Assembly: GCF_030546755.1 (NCBI RefSeq)
Contig: NZ_JAUOPE010000015.1
Location: 1-64,000 of the forward strand
Origin: Colwellia sp. 1_MG-2023
GTDB taxonomy: Bacteria; Pseudomonadota; Gammaproteobacteria; Enterobacterales; Alteromonadaceae
DNA length: 64,000 nucleotides
Direction: 5' to 3'
Of this stretch, positions 28,771-38,072 are shown one piece after another. The notes beneath the pieces are model-generated. The model had not been told where the DNA came from. It made no database searches and saw nothing but the letters and a program-made list of their open reading frames with translations. The position numbers and the translations under genes were made by a program. Each line of letters begins with the position of its first letter. Position 1 is the first letter of the stretch.

Positions 28771-29901
28771 GTGATTATTTTTCGTTATTTATTAAAAGAA
28801 GTCGCTAAAACGCAATTCGCCGTATTTATAGTTTTAATGACCATCTTTATTAGTAATAAATTTGTTCGGGTATTAGACGATGCATCCGAAGGCGGCATTC
28901 CCGGTCAAATGGTGATGGTATTTATCGGTTTGAAAATTCCTGATTTAGCAGGGATGATTTTACCGTTAAGTTTTTTCTTAGGTATTTTGCTCGCTTATGG
29001 CCGAATCTATGCCGATAACGAAATGTCGATTCTTCATGCTTGTGGTGTGAGTGAATGGTACGTGGTGCGGGTGACTTTAATACTGGCTTTTTTAACGGCT
29101 ATGTTCACTGGCCTTTTTACGCTTTATTTATCCCCAATGGCGGCCGAGTATGAATATCAAGTGAAAGAGCAGTTAGCGGCAGACTCTGGCTTAAGTTCAT
29201 TGATTGCTGGGCGCTTTCAAACCACAGGTAATGAGAAAGCGGTGGTTTTCATTCATGATAAAAGTCGTGAAGATAATAGCTTACGAAAAGTATTTGTTGC
29301 ACAACTACCCGATAATGACAAAAAACATAACAGTATTATCGATTCAAGTTTAGTGTATGCCGCTAAAGGTGAAGTGATAGAAGATGTTACTGGCTCGCAA
29401 AAGTTAATTCTTTCTAATGGTACTCGTTATCAAAATGACGTGAAAAATGACGAGTTTCGTCAAGTGTCTTTTGGTAAATATTACATCCAAATACAAGATC
29501 AAAAAGTCGAGCATAAAAGCCGTAAACTTAAAGCGATTCCTACGGCAGATTTATTCAAAGCAACTCATGCTGAATATAAAGCAGAAATTCATTGGCGTAT
29601 TGCTTTTCCGTTGGCATGTATCATTTTAACTTTTGTCGCGGTTCCTTTAAGTGTGGTGAATCCTCGCCAAGGTAAATTTGCGAAAATGCTGCCAGCCTTA
29701 TTACTCTTTTTAAGTTACTTTTTATTATTAACAGCGGTAAAACGAGGCTTAGAAAGCGAGTCGTTACCGAGCCATATTGGTTTATGGCCAGTGCATTTTA
29801 TGGCGTTATTATTAGGTGCAAGCCTGTTAATGAAAGGGCGAAGTTTTGGTTTAAAATTAAAAGCAAAATTGCCGCAATTCCCTCGTAAAGGAGTTGCTTA
29901 A
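28771..29901 (+). CDS. lptF: LPS export ABC transporter permease LptF
   Basis: A 376-residue inner-membrane permease of the LptB2FG complex that extracts LPS from the inner membrane. Three N-terminal helices, a periplasmic beta-jellyroll domain (about 130-260) and three C-terminal helices are recognisable. The first residues IIFRYLLKEVAKTQFAVF are family typical. The start is GTG, preceded by AGGA at 28760-28763 with normal spacing. lptG follows after two bases. It is divergent from pepA, as in many gammaproteobacteria. Confidence 0.95.
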   Translation: MIIFRYLLKEVAKTQFAVFIVLMTIFISNKFVRVLDDASEGGIPGQMVMVFIGLKIPDLAGMILPLSFFLGILLAYGRIYADNEMSILHACGVSEWYVVRVTLILAFLTAMFTGLFTLYLSPMAAEYEYQVKEQLAADSGLSSLIAGRFQTTGNEKAVVFIHDKSREDNSLRKVFVAQLPDNDKKHNSIIDSSLVYAAKGEVIEDVTGSQKLILSNGTRYQNDVKNDEFRQVSFGKYYIQIQDQKVEHKSRKLKAIPTADLFKATHAEYKAEIHWRIAFPLACIILTFVAVPLSVVNPRQGKFAKMLPALLLFLSYFLLLTAVKRGLESESLPSHIGLWPVHFMALLLGASLLMKGRSFGLKLKAKLPQFPRKGVA

Positions 29902-29903
29902 CC

Positions 29904-30971
29904 GTGAAAATTTTAGATCTTTATATTGGCCGAATCATCGCTTCAACCACGTTTTTAACGCTAGCAGTATTCGTAAGTTTAAGCGGCATCATTAAATTTG
30001 TAGAAGAAATGAAAGCCGTTGGTCGAGGGAGTTATGATCTTTCTCATGCGGCGTTATATGTCCTTTATTTTATCCCCCGTGATGTTGAAATGTTTTTTCC
30101 AATGGCAGCCCTAATTGGTGGTTTAATTGGCATTGGAATGTTGGCGAGTAATTCAGAACTTGTCGTGATGCAAGCATCAGGATTATCGCGATTAGACATT
30201 ATTAAATCTGTGATGAAATCGGCAGCGATATTAATTGTGATCAGTATGACGGTAGGTGAATGGATTGCGCCGGTTGGCGAGGCATCGGCAAGGCAAGTGA
30301 AAGCACAAGCTATATCTGGTGGTAGTTTAATTTCTGCCTCAGGCGGTACCTGGGCAAAAGATGGCGACCTTTTTGTGCATATTCATGAAGTGGAAGATAC
30401 TGGCTCCTTAAAAGGGGTACAGATATATCGCTTTAATGATCAGCTAAAATTAACAAGTTGGCTTGCTGCTGATAGTGCCACTTACCATAATGATGCCTGG
30501 TTGTTGTCTACTGTGGTTGAAACTCAGATAAAGAATGGTGAAATTAACAGTCAAAATTTGCAAAGTACCACATGGCAGTCGTCTTTAACGCCTGATAAAT
30601 TAGGGGTTGTGACCGTAAAACCTGAATCACTTTCTGTAAGAGATTTACTCGAATATTTAGATTACTTAAAAGAAAATGATCAAGATCCGAGTCGTTATCA
30701 GTTAGCATTTTGGCGAAAAGTAGTGCAACCAATCACAGTGGCTGTCATGATTTTAGTCGCGCTTTCGTTTATTTTTGGCCCATTGCGTTCGGTATCTATG
30801 GGCGCTCGTATCATGATGGGAGTTGCAACTGGGATCTTATTTTTTATTACCAACCAAGTGTTGGGCTCGTTAAGCTTGGTGTATCAACTACCCGCTATTT
30901 TTGGTGCTTTAATGCCGAGTGTCATTTTTACCGGTGTTGCGTTGTTTTTCATGAAAAGAAAAACAACCTAG
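29904..30971 (+). CDS. lptG: LPS export ABC transporter permease LptG
   Basis: A 355-residue partner of LptF with the same topology: three helices, a periplasmic jellyroll (about 130-260) and three helices. MKILDLYIGRIIASTTFLTL and the C-terminal GPLRSVSMGARIMMGV are characteristic. The GTG start follows AAAGGAG (29887-29893) and lies two bases after the lptF stop, so the pair is translationally linked. The ATPase LptB is encoded elsewhere. Confidence 0.95.
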   Translation: MKILDLYIGRIIASTTFLTLAVFVSLSGIIKFVEEMKAVGRGSYDLSHAALYVLYFIPRDVEMFFPMAALIGGLIGIGMLASNSELVVMQASGLSRLDIIKSVMKSAAILIVISMTVGEWIAPVGEASARQVKAQAISGGSLISASGGTWAKDGDLFVHIHEVEDTGSLKGVQIYRFNDQLKLTSWLAADSATYHNDAWLLSTVVETQIKNGEINSQNLQSTTWQSSLTPDKLGVVTVKPESLSVRDLLEYLDYLKENDQDPSRYQLAFWRKVVQPITVAVMILVALSFIFGPLRSVSMGARIMMGVATGILFFITNQVLGSLSLVYQLPAIFGALMPSVIFTGVALFFMKRKTT

Positions 30972-31004
30972 TCTAGCTTTAAAAGTAAGTTAACGTTGAG
31001 AGGG

Positions 31005-31505
31005 TTATAAACGCCCTCTATTGGCTTCCAGTGTTAATAAAACAACCTCAGTATTCGTTAGTTTATCTTGTAAACTCAATTTATTTTTCCAATCAACTAA
31101 CAGCCACAAATTCCCTAAGCCAAGCAGAGTTGGTAGTAAACGTCTGATCCCCGTAGCTTTGCTTATTAACGTGCCATCTTGATTTTGCACTCTTAAACGC
31201 CAAGCTTTCATCCCTAATGTTTGGCCACTCTTTGCCCAAAAGAAAATAAAAAAATAACTCACCCAACCAATATTCCATGAATAGATCAAAGTACTATAAA
31301 GTAATGAGGAACGTTGAGCATCAATCAAATGCTGATGACCATTCATATCTACTAAGCCAAAGTAAGCAAACACTGCAAAGATAAGAAAGCCCATAGCGCC
31401 GGCAACCATATACACGGCAATCGCGAGTAATAGATCATAAATCCAAGAAGCAAAGCGGCGAATCAAGCCCGCACGCGGGAAACTGGTAAAATCGAAAGTA
31501 GACAT
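31005..31505 (-). CDS. RDD-family membrane protein
   Basis: A 166-residue protein with the RDD signature at the N-terminus (LIRRFASWIYDLLLAIAVYMVAG), a second helix pair (about 68-90) and WRLRVQNQDGTLISKATGIRRLLPTL near the C-terminus. The family has two to three transmembrane helices; some members are implicated in Na+(Li+)/H+ antiport, but most have no known role. It is convergent with lptG, and many gammaproteobacteria keep an RDD gene at this place. Confidence 0.88.
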   Translation of the reverse strand: MSTFDFTSFPRAGLIRRFASWIYDLLLAIAVYMVAGAMGFLIFAVFAYFGLVDMNGHQHLIDAQRSSLLYSTLIYSWNIGWVSYFFIFFWAKSGQTLGMKAWRLRVQNQDGTLISKATGIRRLLPTLLGLGNLWLLVDWKNKLSLQDKLTNTEVVLLTLEANRGRL

Positions 31506-31688
31506 AAAAAACTCATCAAAAATTTTCGCTAGTGTAGCAGACTCGGCTAAAAGAAAAAGTGGTTTGATCTTCCGGTAAAGTGACTTCTTATTGAAACTGA
31601 CACAGATAGTTTAAGTTCAATATATCATTTAACTTAAACTAAAACTTTTACAACAACAAAAACAAAGCAAGTTAATTAAATATGAAAA

Positions 31689-31714
31689 AAGCCAGATCAT
31701 AATCGATCTGGCTT
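31689..31714 (-). terminator. Terminator of the sugar-receptor gene
   Basis: A stem AAGCCAGATC / GATCTGGCTT with a 6-nt loop is followed on the minus strand by a U run. It lies about 140 bp past the receptor stop. The rest of 31506-31851 shows no gene and must include the RDD promoter. Confidence 0.8.
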
Positions 31715-31851
31715 GGTCTTCCGTGGTAATTCAACACCACACTAAAATCGTTGTTTTAGCTAACTATCCGCTAATAAAACGATAGTTTTTCATAGAATAG
31801 GAACGTGTGTGCAAACCTATTTTATAAAAAGTGACTAATGTCCTTTTGCTA

Positions 31852-34434
31852 TTAAAACTTAATGCTAGCGCCAAGGTAGTAGCGAGCGCCAAACTCGTCG
31901 ATACTATGGATTACATTGCCAAAGTCAGGTTGGCGTAATACTAAGGCTTCATTGGTTAAGTTTACGGCTTCTAATGAAATATCGACATTTTCCATCGCGT
32001 GCCAGACAAGTGACGCATCTATTTGGCTATAGGCGTCGTTTACACTTGCACTGCCACTTCCATTGTATTCGCGCATCCAATCATCGCGATAGTTATATGC
32101 TACTCGAGCGCTGAAACTATCATCTTCATAATAAGCTGATACATTGAAAGAGTTTTTAGATACTTCATTTAGTGGCACAGTTTTTCCGGCTGAATTAGTT
32201 ACTTCACTGTCGGTATAAGTATAGTTACCTTGTACACCAAACCCATTTCCGAAGTCATGTTGTGCTTGAAGTTCTATCCCAGTTACATCTGCAGTTCCTA
32301 CGTTACGAGAACGCGTTACTAAGCAGGTTTCAGAACATCCAGCATATGACTCAACAGCCGAGGTTGTTTCAATATAGTCACTGATATTTTTAATAAATAA
32401 AGTAGCGCCAAAAATTGAAGCTTGATCAAAATACCATTCTAAGCCGATATCGTATTGGTCTGCCTTATATGGGTCTAAATCTGGGCTACCCACAGTAGCT
32501 GTCGCAAAACTAACAGAAATTGTTTCCGCCATTTGCATATCATCGTAATCAGGACGTGCCACCGTTGAACCTGCAGCGAAACGGAAGATAAGGTCGTCCG
32601 AGATATCAGCCGCAATGTTTACGCTTGGAAGAAAGTTTGTGTAATTCTTTTTACCTTGAGACGGTTGACCATCAACACTACCTTTTGAGATAACGTCTGT
32701 GTCTACGTAACGTAAACCAATGTTACCTCTAAAGCCTTCACCTTGAAAATTAGCTTTTACATAGGCGGCGGTCATATCTTCTTCAATAGAAAATTGACTT
32801 AAAGTTGTCGTTGTTGTCGCTTGGTTTTGCTCTGCGTAATCCCATATTCCACGACTAGCGACAGGGAATGCCGATAAACTACCTGAACGTCCTTCTTTAC
32901 TATGCAAACCGGAAACAAATCCGCCGTTGTAATCAGCCAACGTTAAGCCGTCTGCGATAGCGACATTAACATCAACATCACGATAATCGCCACGAGAGGC
33001 AAATGTTTGGTTTTGGAATTTTAAACCTGTTTCAATGGTTGAAAAAATGCCTTTATCTAGCTGAAAAGTAAAATCAGATTGAAGGTAATCAATATCATTA
33101 TCTCGTACATAATTGATATAAGTAAATTCTTGGAAAATCATGAAATTACTATGACTACTCATATAGTCTGCGTTTGTCGGAATAATTTCTAGTGCTCCGT
33201 CAACAGAGTAGGTATAACCAGCATTAGCGGTATTTTCTGTGTCACCCCACCACGTACTGCTTTGTTTTGTTCTACCTTCAGCACTTGAACTACCTGCGAC
33301 GATATTTACCGACCAATCATCCGAATCGTATTCCACGGTAAAGTTTAAGGCATCAGTTTGCATTTCTGGTGTTCGTAAAACTGTATTATTAAATAATGGT
33401 GCTAAACCTGCACCACCTGCGCCGTTTGTCGTGGCGCGAGTAATTACACCAGCATTATTTTTGGTAATAGAGTTACTATCAAGTGAACCAAAACCCACGA
33501 TTCCGAATAACGCCGAGTTATTGTGATCATTGTTTAATTCAAAGAGGTTGTAATTTAAGCTTAACAATAAATCGTCTGAAGGCGCATATTGCATTGTCAC
33601 TTGGCTACTCGAACGCTCACGATCTTCATCAAATAAGATAGATGACATCGCACCATAGGTACTATGTGTATTACCCATATTATCAGTTAAACTAGCACCG
33701 CCTGGTGAACCAAAGTTTGATAATGTTTCGCGGTATACTTTTGATTCTTCATTAGAATATGCGACTAAAATACCAAATTTTTCATCATCTGTTTTCCAAC
33801 TCCCTAAGGCAGAATAAGCTGGATCCCATTCTTCGACACTTGAATGATAAGCGCCCTCAACAGAGGCAAACACAGTACCTGCGTCTAACTCTAAAGGTTT
33901 GCGGGTTTTTAAATTAACCGTACCACCAATAGCGCCTTCGTTAACGTTCGCCTCGGCTGATTTGTATAAGTCCATACCTGAAATTTGTTCAGAGGCTAGC
34001 ATTTCAAAATTGAAACTACGGTTAATACCGCCTAAGTCGAACCAACCAACACTCGCTACGTTTTGACCATTGAGCAGCACCATACTATGTTCTGGCGCGG
34101 TACCGCGAACGGTTACACCGTTAACTTCGCCATAAGTTCTGACAACAGTTACACCAGGAATGCGTTGCATAGCATCACCAATGTTTTTATCAGGAAATTT
34201 ACCAATATCTTCGGCAGAAATTGAATCTAATACTGAGTTACTGAATCGTTTAGTGTTTAACGCTTTTGTTAAACTGCCACGAATACCTTTTACCTCAATA
34301 ACTTCGATAGCTTTTTTTTCTGCTTCTTCAGCCATTACACTGCCAGAAGCGGTTAATAAAGCGGTTGAACTAAAAGACATACAACATAAAACTGCTGTGC
34401 GTATCTTAGAGAGTTTAAATCGTTTAGTAGACAT
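31852..34434 (-). CDS. TonB-dependent receptor (carbohydrate type)
   Basis: An 860-residue outer-membrane receptor. It has a signal peptide with a long basic start (cleavage near VMAEE), a TonB-box-like IEVIEVKGIRGSL, then a plug domain (SNSVLDSISAEDIGKFPDKNIGDAMQRIPGVTV). A 22-strand barrel follows and ends in IKF. The N-terminal block is typical of the Xanthomonas/Caulobacter-type receptors linked to sugar uptake. Downstream of the GH3 and ABC genes on the same strand, and sharing an operator sequence with the ROK/ABC promoter, it should bring an oligosaccharide into the periplasm. A GlcNAc-containing ligand is suggested by the GH3 type only. Confidence 0.93.
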   Translation of the reverse strand: MSTKRFKLSKIRTAVLCCMSFSSTALLTASGSVMAEEAEKKAIEVIEVKGIRGSLTKALNTKRFSNSVLDSISAEDIGKFPDKNIGDAMQRIPGVTVVRTYGEVNGVTVRGTAPEHSMVLLNGQNVASVGWFDLGGINRSFNFEMLASEQISGMDLYKSAEANVNEGAIGGTVNLKTRKPLELDAGTVFASVEGAYHSSVEEWDPAYSALGSWKTDDEKFGILVAYSNEESKVYRETLSNFGSPGGASLTDNMGNTHSTYGAMSSILFDEDRERSSSQVTMQYAPSDDLLLSLNYNLFELNNDHNNSALFGIVGFGSLDSNSITKNNAGVITRATTNGAGGAGLAPLFNNTVLRTPEMQTDALNFTVEYDSDDWSVNIVAGSSSAEGRTKQSSTWWGDTENTANAGYTYSVDGALEIIPTNADYMSSHSNFMIFQEFTYINYVRDNDIDYLQSDFTFQLDKGIFSTIETGLKFQNQTFASRGDYRDVDVNVAIADGLTLADYNGGFVSGLHSKEGRSGSLSAFPVASRGIWDYAEQNQATTTTTLSQFSIEEDMTAAYVKANFQGEGFRGNIGLRYVDTDVISKGSVDGQPSQGKKNYTNFLPSVNIAADISDDLIFRFAAGSTVARPDYDDMQMAETISVSFATATVGSPDLDPYKADQYDIGLEWYFDQASIFGATLFIKNISDYIETTSAVESYAGCSETCLVTRSRNVGTADVTGIELQAQHDFGNGFGVQGNYTYTDSEVTNSAGKTVPLNEVSKNSFNVSAYYEDDSFSARVAYNYRDDWMREYNGSGSASVNDAYSQIDASLVWHAMENVDISLEAVNLTNEALVLRQPDFGNVIHSIDEFGARYYLGASIKF

Positions 34435-34504
34435 GTTTTTCCCTTTTATTATTGTTAAATTGGCTGATCAATTATTTTGTCAATTGGTTTTACTAATTAA
34501 TAAT

Positions 34505-34527
34505 CAATCATTTTGACTAAATGTCAA
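34505..34527. promoter_or_regulatory. Candidate ROK-repressor operator upstream of the TonB receptor
   Basis: CAATCATTTTGACT (34505-34518) is identical to 39227-39240 in the ROK/ABC intergenic region. It runs into a TTGAC-TAAAT-GTCAA dyad (34513-34527). It lies about 75 bp upstream of the receptor start on the minus strand and suggests common regulation. Confidence 0.6.
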
Positions 34528-34567
34528 TCACTTTTTTATAATTTCATTGGGGTTTTCGCTAATTAAT

Positions 34568-36175
34568 CTAGCAAGTTATTATTTTTGCTAGTGATTTTGC
34601 ACTTACAGAACGGCTGGAAAAAGCGCATACATAGGTGTTTATATCGTTAAAATTAACGAGTTCGTAATCAGATCTGAGGGATAAAACAATGACGCGATCA
34701 CCAAACAATTGCTGTGTATTGATCACACGGTTAACTTGTTCGTCACTGTAAAAATCTTCGCCAGGAAGAGGATAATCTTCTGTGACGATCACAATAGGTT
34801 GGTCATTTGATAAGTGTTTTTGACCAGCAAGTACCTCTGAAAATTGAAAATAGGGTATTGTGGTAAACGTCGCATCAATTTCGCGAAGTGACTCGGTGAA
34901 CACTTCACTTGCCGGAATAGGATCGTTTGGACCTATGCCGCGGCTATTGATTAATTTTTCATACAAAGCCGGATTTGCAGCGAAGGTTAAGTAAAAAGGT
35001 TCGTTCATTAAAGGGAGTAAGTTTTTTGTATTTCGAATGACTTTTACCGCTTTGTCTGCCGCTGATTGAGCGATTAACTTACAAGTATTGGTATCTAAGG
35101 TTTCAGTGAGCCAGTGTGTTTCTAAATCCCGATACTTAAAGCATAAAACATGTTGCAGCGTTTCATCGAGTAATTGCTCGTCAAGGTCGCCAGTTTTAAC
35201 AGCGTTAATAACTCCTTGAATGGTTTCTTGCTGTATTTGCTTATAGGGAGTTGCTTCATTTTCGTAGTGTTCTTCACTTAACATCACTAAATGAGCACCG
35301 GCTTTTATGGCCATTATCGCCGCTTGTGCAGGTGAGTAATGTTTACGCATTGCCCACATGTTCATACTATCGGTAATGATCAAACCATTGAAATTCATTT
35401 GGTTTTTAAGAATGTCCGTTAAAATTTTTCGTGATAAAGTCGCCGGATGTTCACTATCAATTTGTGGGTATCGAATATGCGCGGTCATCACCAAAGATAC
35501 CCCAGCATCTATCGCTTTTTGAAAGGGCAGCAAGTCTTCGGTAATGAGTGAGGCTAAGCTTTTATCCACATGAGAGAGCGTTCTATGGCTATCGATGGCG
35601 GTATCGCCATGTCCAGGGAAATGTTTAGCGCAGGCGAGATTGCCCGTTTTTATAATGCCTTTTACGGCAGATTCAGTGTGACTGGCAACCAATTCAGCTG
35701 TTTCGCCAAATGAGCGTTGGCCGATGATAGGGTTTTTCGGGTTTGAATTAACATCAACGCAAGGAGATAACAGGGTGTTGTAACCAATTGACTGCATTTG
35801 TTGGGCAAATACTTGGTACATACTTTCGGTTAATGCCAAATCATTCGCTTTACCTAGCGCTAAGTTTCCGGGGCCTAAGTCCGTTTCATGAGTTAATATT
35901 CCCCACGCCCCTTCTTGATCTACCGCGAGCAATAATGGCGCATCGCAACTTCTTAATGCCGCTTGTTCTTGTAGTTTAGTCGATAACTTTTTAGCGTCAG
36001 TTAATGACCTTGCATTGTCGTCGGTGATGTAGAAGCCACCAACATGAAAATCTTTCACTAGCTGCAATGCATACTCAGTGTCTTCACCGGCAAAGGCTAG
36101 TACGAATAATTGCCCAACTTTTTCTTCAATTGTTAGCGTTGATATGAGTTGAGAAACCTTTTTTGCATGACTCAT
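34568..36175 (-). CDS. GH3 beta-N-acetylhexosaminidase (NagZ-type active site)
   Basis: A 535-residue glycoside hydrolase family 3 protein without a signal peptide, so probably cytoplasmic. The NagZ-type loop is visible as KHFPGHGDTAIDSHRTL, in which Asp-Ser-His supplies the general acid/base His of N-acetylglucosaminidases. The nucleophile Asp lies in GLIITDSMNMWAM. After the barrel (about 1-345) a second alpha/beta domain extends the protein beyond the 340-residue E. coli NagZ. It sits between ABC-transporter and receptor genes, which suggests it cleaves GlcNAc or a related amino sugar from an imported di- or oligosaccharide, not primarily peptidoglycan recycling. That specificity is inferred. 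Confidence 0.88.
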   Translation of the reverse strand: MSHAKKVSQLISTLTIEEKVGQLFVLAFAGEDTEYALQLVKDFHVGGFYITDDNARSLTDAKKLSTKLQEQAALRSCDAPLLLAVDQEGAWGILTHETDLGPGNLALGKANDLALTESMYQVFAQQMQSIGYNTLLSPCVDVNSNPKNPIIGQRSFGETAELVASHTESAVKGIIKTGNLACAKHFPGHGDTAIDSHRTLSHVDKSLASLITEDLLPFQKAIDAGVSLVMTAHIRYPQIDSEHPATLSRKILTDILKNQMNFNGLIITDSMNMWAMRKHYSPAQAAIMAIKAGAHLVMLSEEHYENEATPYKQIQQETIQGVINAVKTGDLDEQLLDETLQHVLCFKYRDLETHWLTETLDTNTCKLIAQSAADKAVKVIRNTKNLLPLMNEPFYLTFAANPALYEKLINSRGIGPNDPIPASEVFTESLREIDATFTTIPYFQFSEVLAGQKHLSNDQPIVIVTEDYPLPGEDFYSDEQVNRVINTQQLFGDRVIVLSLRSDYELVNFNDINTYVCAFSSRSVSAKSLAKIITC

Positions 36176-36334
36176 GTTATCTTCCTTTAGGGACTAAAAT
36201 TCCTACCCCTATTTTTAAAATGAATAGGGGGTAATGAATGTGTTACAGTTTTTGGGACTTAGTATGTTACTTTTGTGACTAATGTTTACGTTTAACAATT
36301 GGCCACTTTCACCAGAGCATATTCCTGAATTAAA

Positions 36335-37111
36335 TTATGCTGCGGCGGTTGTCGCCCCAGTAATTAAGGCAACTAAATCTTCTTTAGTGACATCAGCTAC
36401 GGCAACATCTGCAACAGAATGTCCTTGATAAAGTACAACGGCTCGGTCACAGGTTTCTTTTACGTGTTGCATGTTATGGCTAATTAATAATACCGCTACG
36501 CCTTGCGAGCTGATCACTTTAATCAGCTCATTAACTTGGGCACTTTGTTCAACTCCAAGTGCCGCTGTAGGTTCATCCATAATCACAATGTCAGCTCCCC
36601 AATTTACGGCGCGAGCAATAGCAATAGCTTGGCGTTGCCCGCCTGATAAGTTGTGAATTTGTTCATCGTATGACGGAATTCGTGTGTTTAATCGATTTAA
36701 CGATTTCTTTGCTCGCTTCATCATGGCTTTTGTGTCAAGCCAGCCTAGCCAACGTAAAATAGGGTTTTTATGTTTTATCTCACGATTTAAGAATAAGTTC
36801 TGAACGATATTAAATTCAGGGATCATCGCTAAATCTTGAAAGACAGTTTCTATGCCCACTGCTCGAGCCTCTTCAGGGGAAGTGATGGTTACTGCTTCTC
36901 CGTTAACTTTCACTTCACCCTCGTCTGGTGCATGTATGCCAGAAATACACTTTACTAAGGTCGATTTACCTGCGCCGTTATCACCAAGTAAGCCGACAAC
37001 TTCACCTTTATTAATTTTAAAGGTGACATTTTTTAAGGCATGTACACCGCCAAAGCTTTTTTTAATCGACTGTAATTCTAATGCAGGTTGATCTAATGCT
37101 GTTCTAACCAT
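36335..37111 (-). CDS. Sugar ABC transporter ATP-binding protein (single-domain, Frc/Rbs type)
   Basis: A protein of about 258 residues with one nucleotide-binding domain: Walker A GLLGDNGAGKSTLVK, signature NLSGGQRQAIAIARA and Walker B DIVIMDEPTAALG. Most CUT2 sugar ATPases (RbsA, MglA) are tandem two-domain proteins of about 500 residues, so this is the shorter FrcA-like form. An upstream Met at 37132 is possible, but AAGGAG at 37119-37124 lies seven bases before the ATG at 37111, which is therefore preferred. That start overlaps the permease gene by eight bases. GH3 follows 159 bp downstream on the same strand. Confidence 0.93.
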   Translation of the reverse strand: MVRTALDQPALELQSIKKSFGGVHALKNVTFKINKGEVVGLLGDNGAGKSTLVKCISGIHAPDEGEVKVNGEAVTITSPEEARAVGIETVFQDLAMIPEFNIVQNLFLNREIKHKNPILRWLGWLDTKAMMKRAKKSLNRLNTRIPSYDEQIHNLSGGQRQAIAIARAVNWGADIVIMDEPTAALGVEQSAQVNELIKVISSQGVAVLLISHNMQHVKETCDRAVVLYQGHSVADVAVADVTKEDLVALITGATTAAA

Positions 37112-38072
37112 TTCTAAGCTCCTTAACACCAATTGCCACGGCGATGATCAAAATTACTCCACGCGCGATCATTTGTTCGTTGGTTGAAAATCCTGACAAG
37201 ATCAATCCATTATTAATCATGCCCATTAACCATGAACCTAATATAGCGCCAATAATGCAAGCTCTACCGCCGAATAAGCTGGTACCACCAATTGCTACTG
37301 CGGCAATTACGGTTAATAAGTCAGCTTCACCTAAGGTGTATCGAGCACCATGTAGTCGGCCAGCATATAATAGCCCTGCTAACGATGCGGCAACTGACGA
37401 TGTTAATAGCGCATAAATTCTAATTTTCGTCACTTGTAACCCCATGGCTCTTGCCGCAGAAGGGTTGCCACCTACCGCAAGAATGTGACGACCTTTGGCT
37501 AATTTATTCAAAACAATATACGCGATGGCACCTATAGCTATGGTCCAAATGAGTAATACTGGGATACCTAGTAGGTTACCGGCACCAAAAATAAAGGTAA
37601 AATCTTGATTAATAATTGGCACTGATTCTAAGTTAGTCAGTTGTCTTGCGATTCCTGTAACTACTCCCATCGTACCTAAGGTGATCAAAAGAGATGAAAC
37701 TTGTAAGCGTTCAATAAGCAAACCGTTAATTAAACCAATAATTAAGCCTATTGTTAATGCGCCAAGTACAGCTAATGGTATACCGGTATGTTGTAATAAT
37801 AATGCGCCTACCAAAGCACTTAATGCCACTGTTGAACCAATAGATAAATCAATATGGCCTACCGCTAAAGCAAAAGTTAACCCAACCGCCATAATGGTTA
37901 ATGGTGCAGTTTGTTTCACAATATTCATAAAATTTGACACCGTTAAAAAGGCGGTATCGTGTAACACAACTGCGAAAAACAACATCACAAAAAGAAAAAT
38001 ATAATAGATATAAGCTTCTCGTTTAAACGCGAGTTGTTTAACGTAATTGAATGACAGGCTTTGAGCATTCAT
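37104..38072 (-). CDS. Sugar ABC transporter permease (RbsC/FrcC family)
   Basis: A 322-residue membrane protein with eight to ten hydrophobic segments of the BPD_transp_2 family. MAVGLTFALAVGHIDLSIGSTVALSALVGA and the C-terminal LTVIAAVAIGGTSLFGGRACIIGAILGSWLMG are diagnostic of ribose/fructose/xylose-type permeases. It starts at the stop of the binding-protein gene (shared base at 38072) and overlaps the ATPase gene, so the three are one operon. The substrate is unknown. Confidence 0.94.
   Translation of the reverse strand: MNAQSLSFNYVKQLAFKREAYIYYIFLFVMLFFAVVLHDTAFLTVSNFMNIVKQTAPLTIMAVGLTFALAVGHIDLSIGSTVALSALVGALLLQHTGIPLAVLGALTIGLIIGLINGLLIERLQVSSLLITLGTMGVVTGIARQLTNLESVPIINQDFTFIFGAGNLLGIPVLLIWTIAIGAIAYIVLNKLAKGRHILAVGGNPSAARAMGLQVTKIRIYALLTSSVAASLAGLLYAGRLHGARYTLGEADLLTVIAAVAIGGTSLFGGRACIIGAILGSWLMGMINNGLILSGFSTNEQMIARGVILIIAVAIGVKELRNG

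Noticed and set aside
33239-33526. 95-aa antisense frame in the TonB receptor
   Set aside because: It is the complement of a strongly supported receptor gene with no ribosome site of its own.
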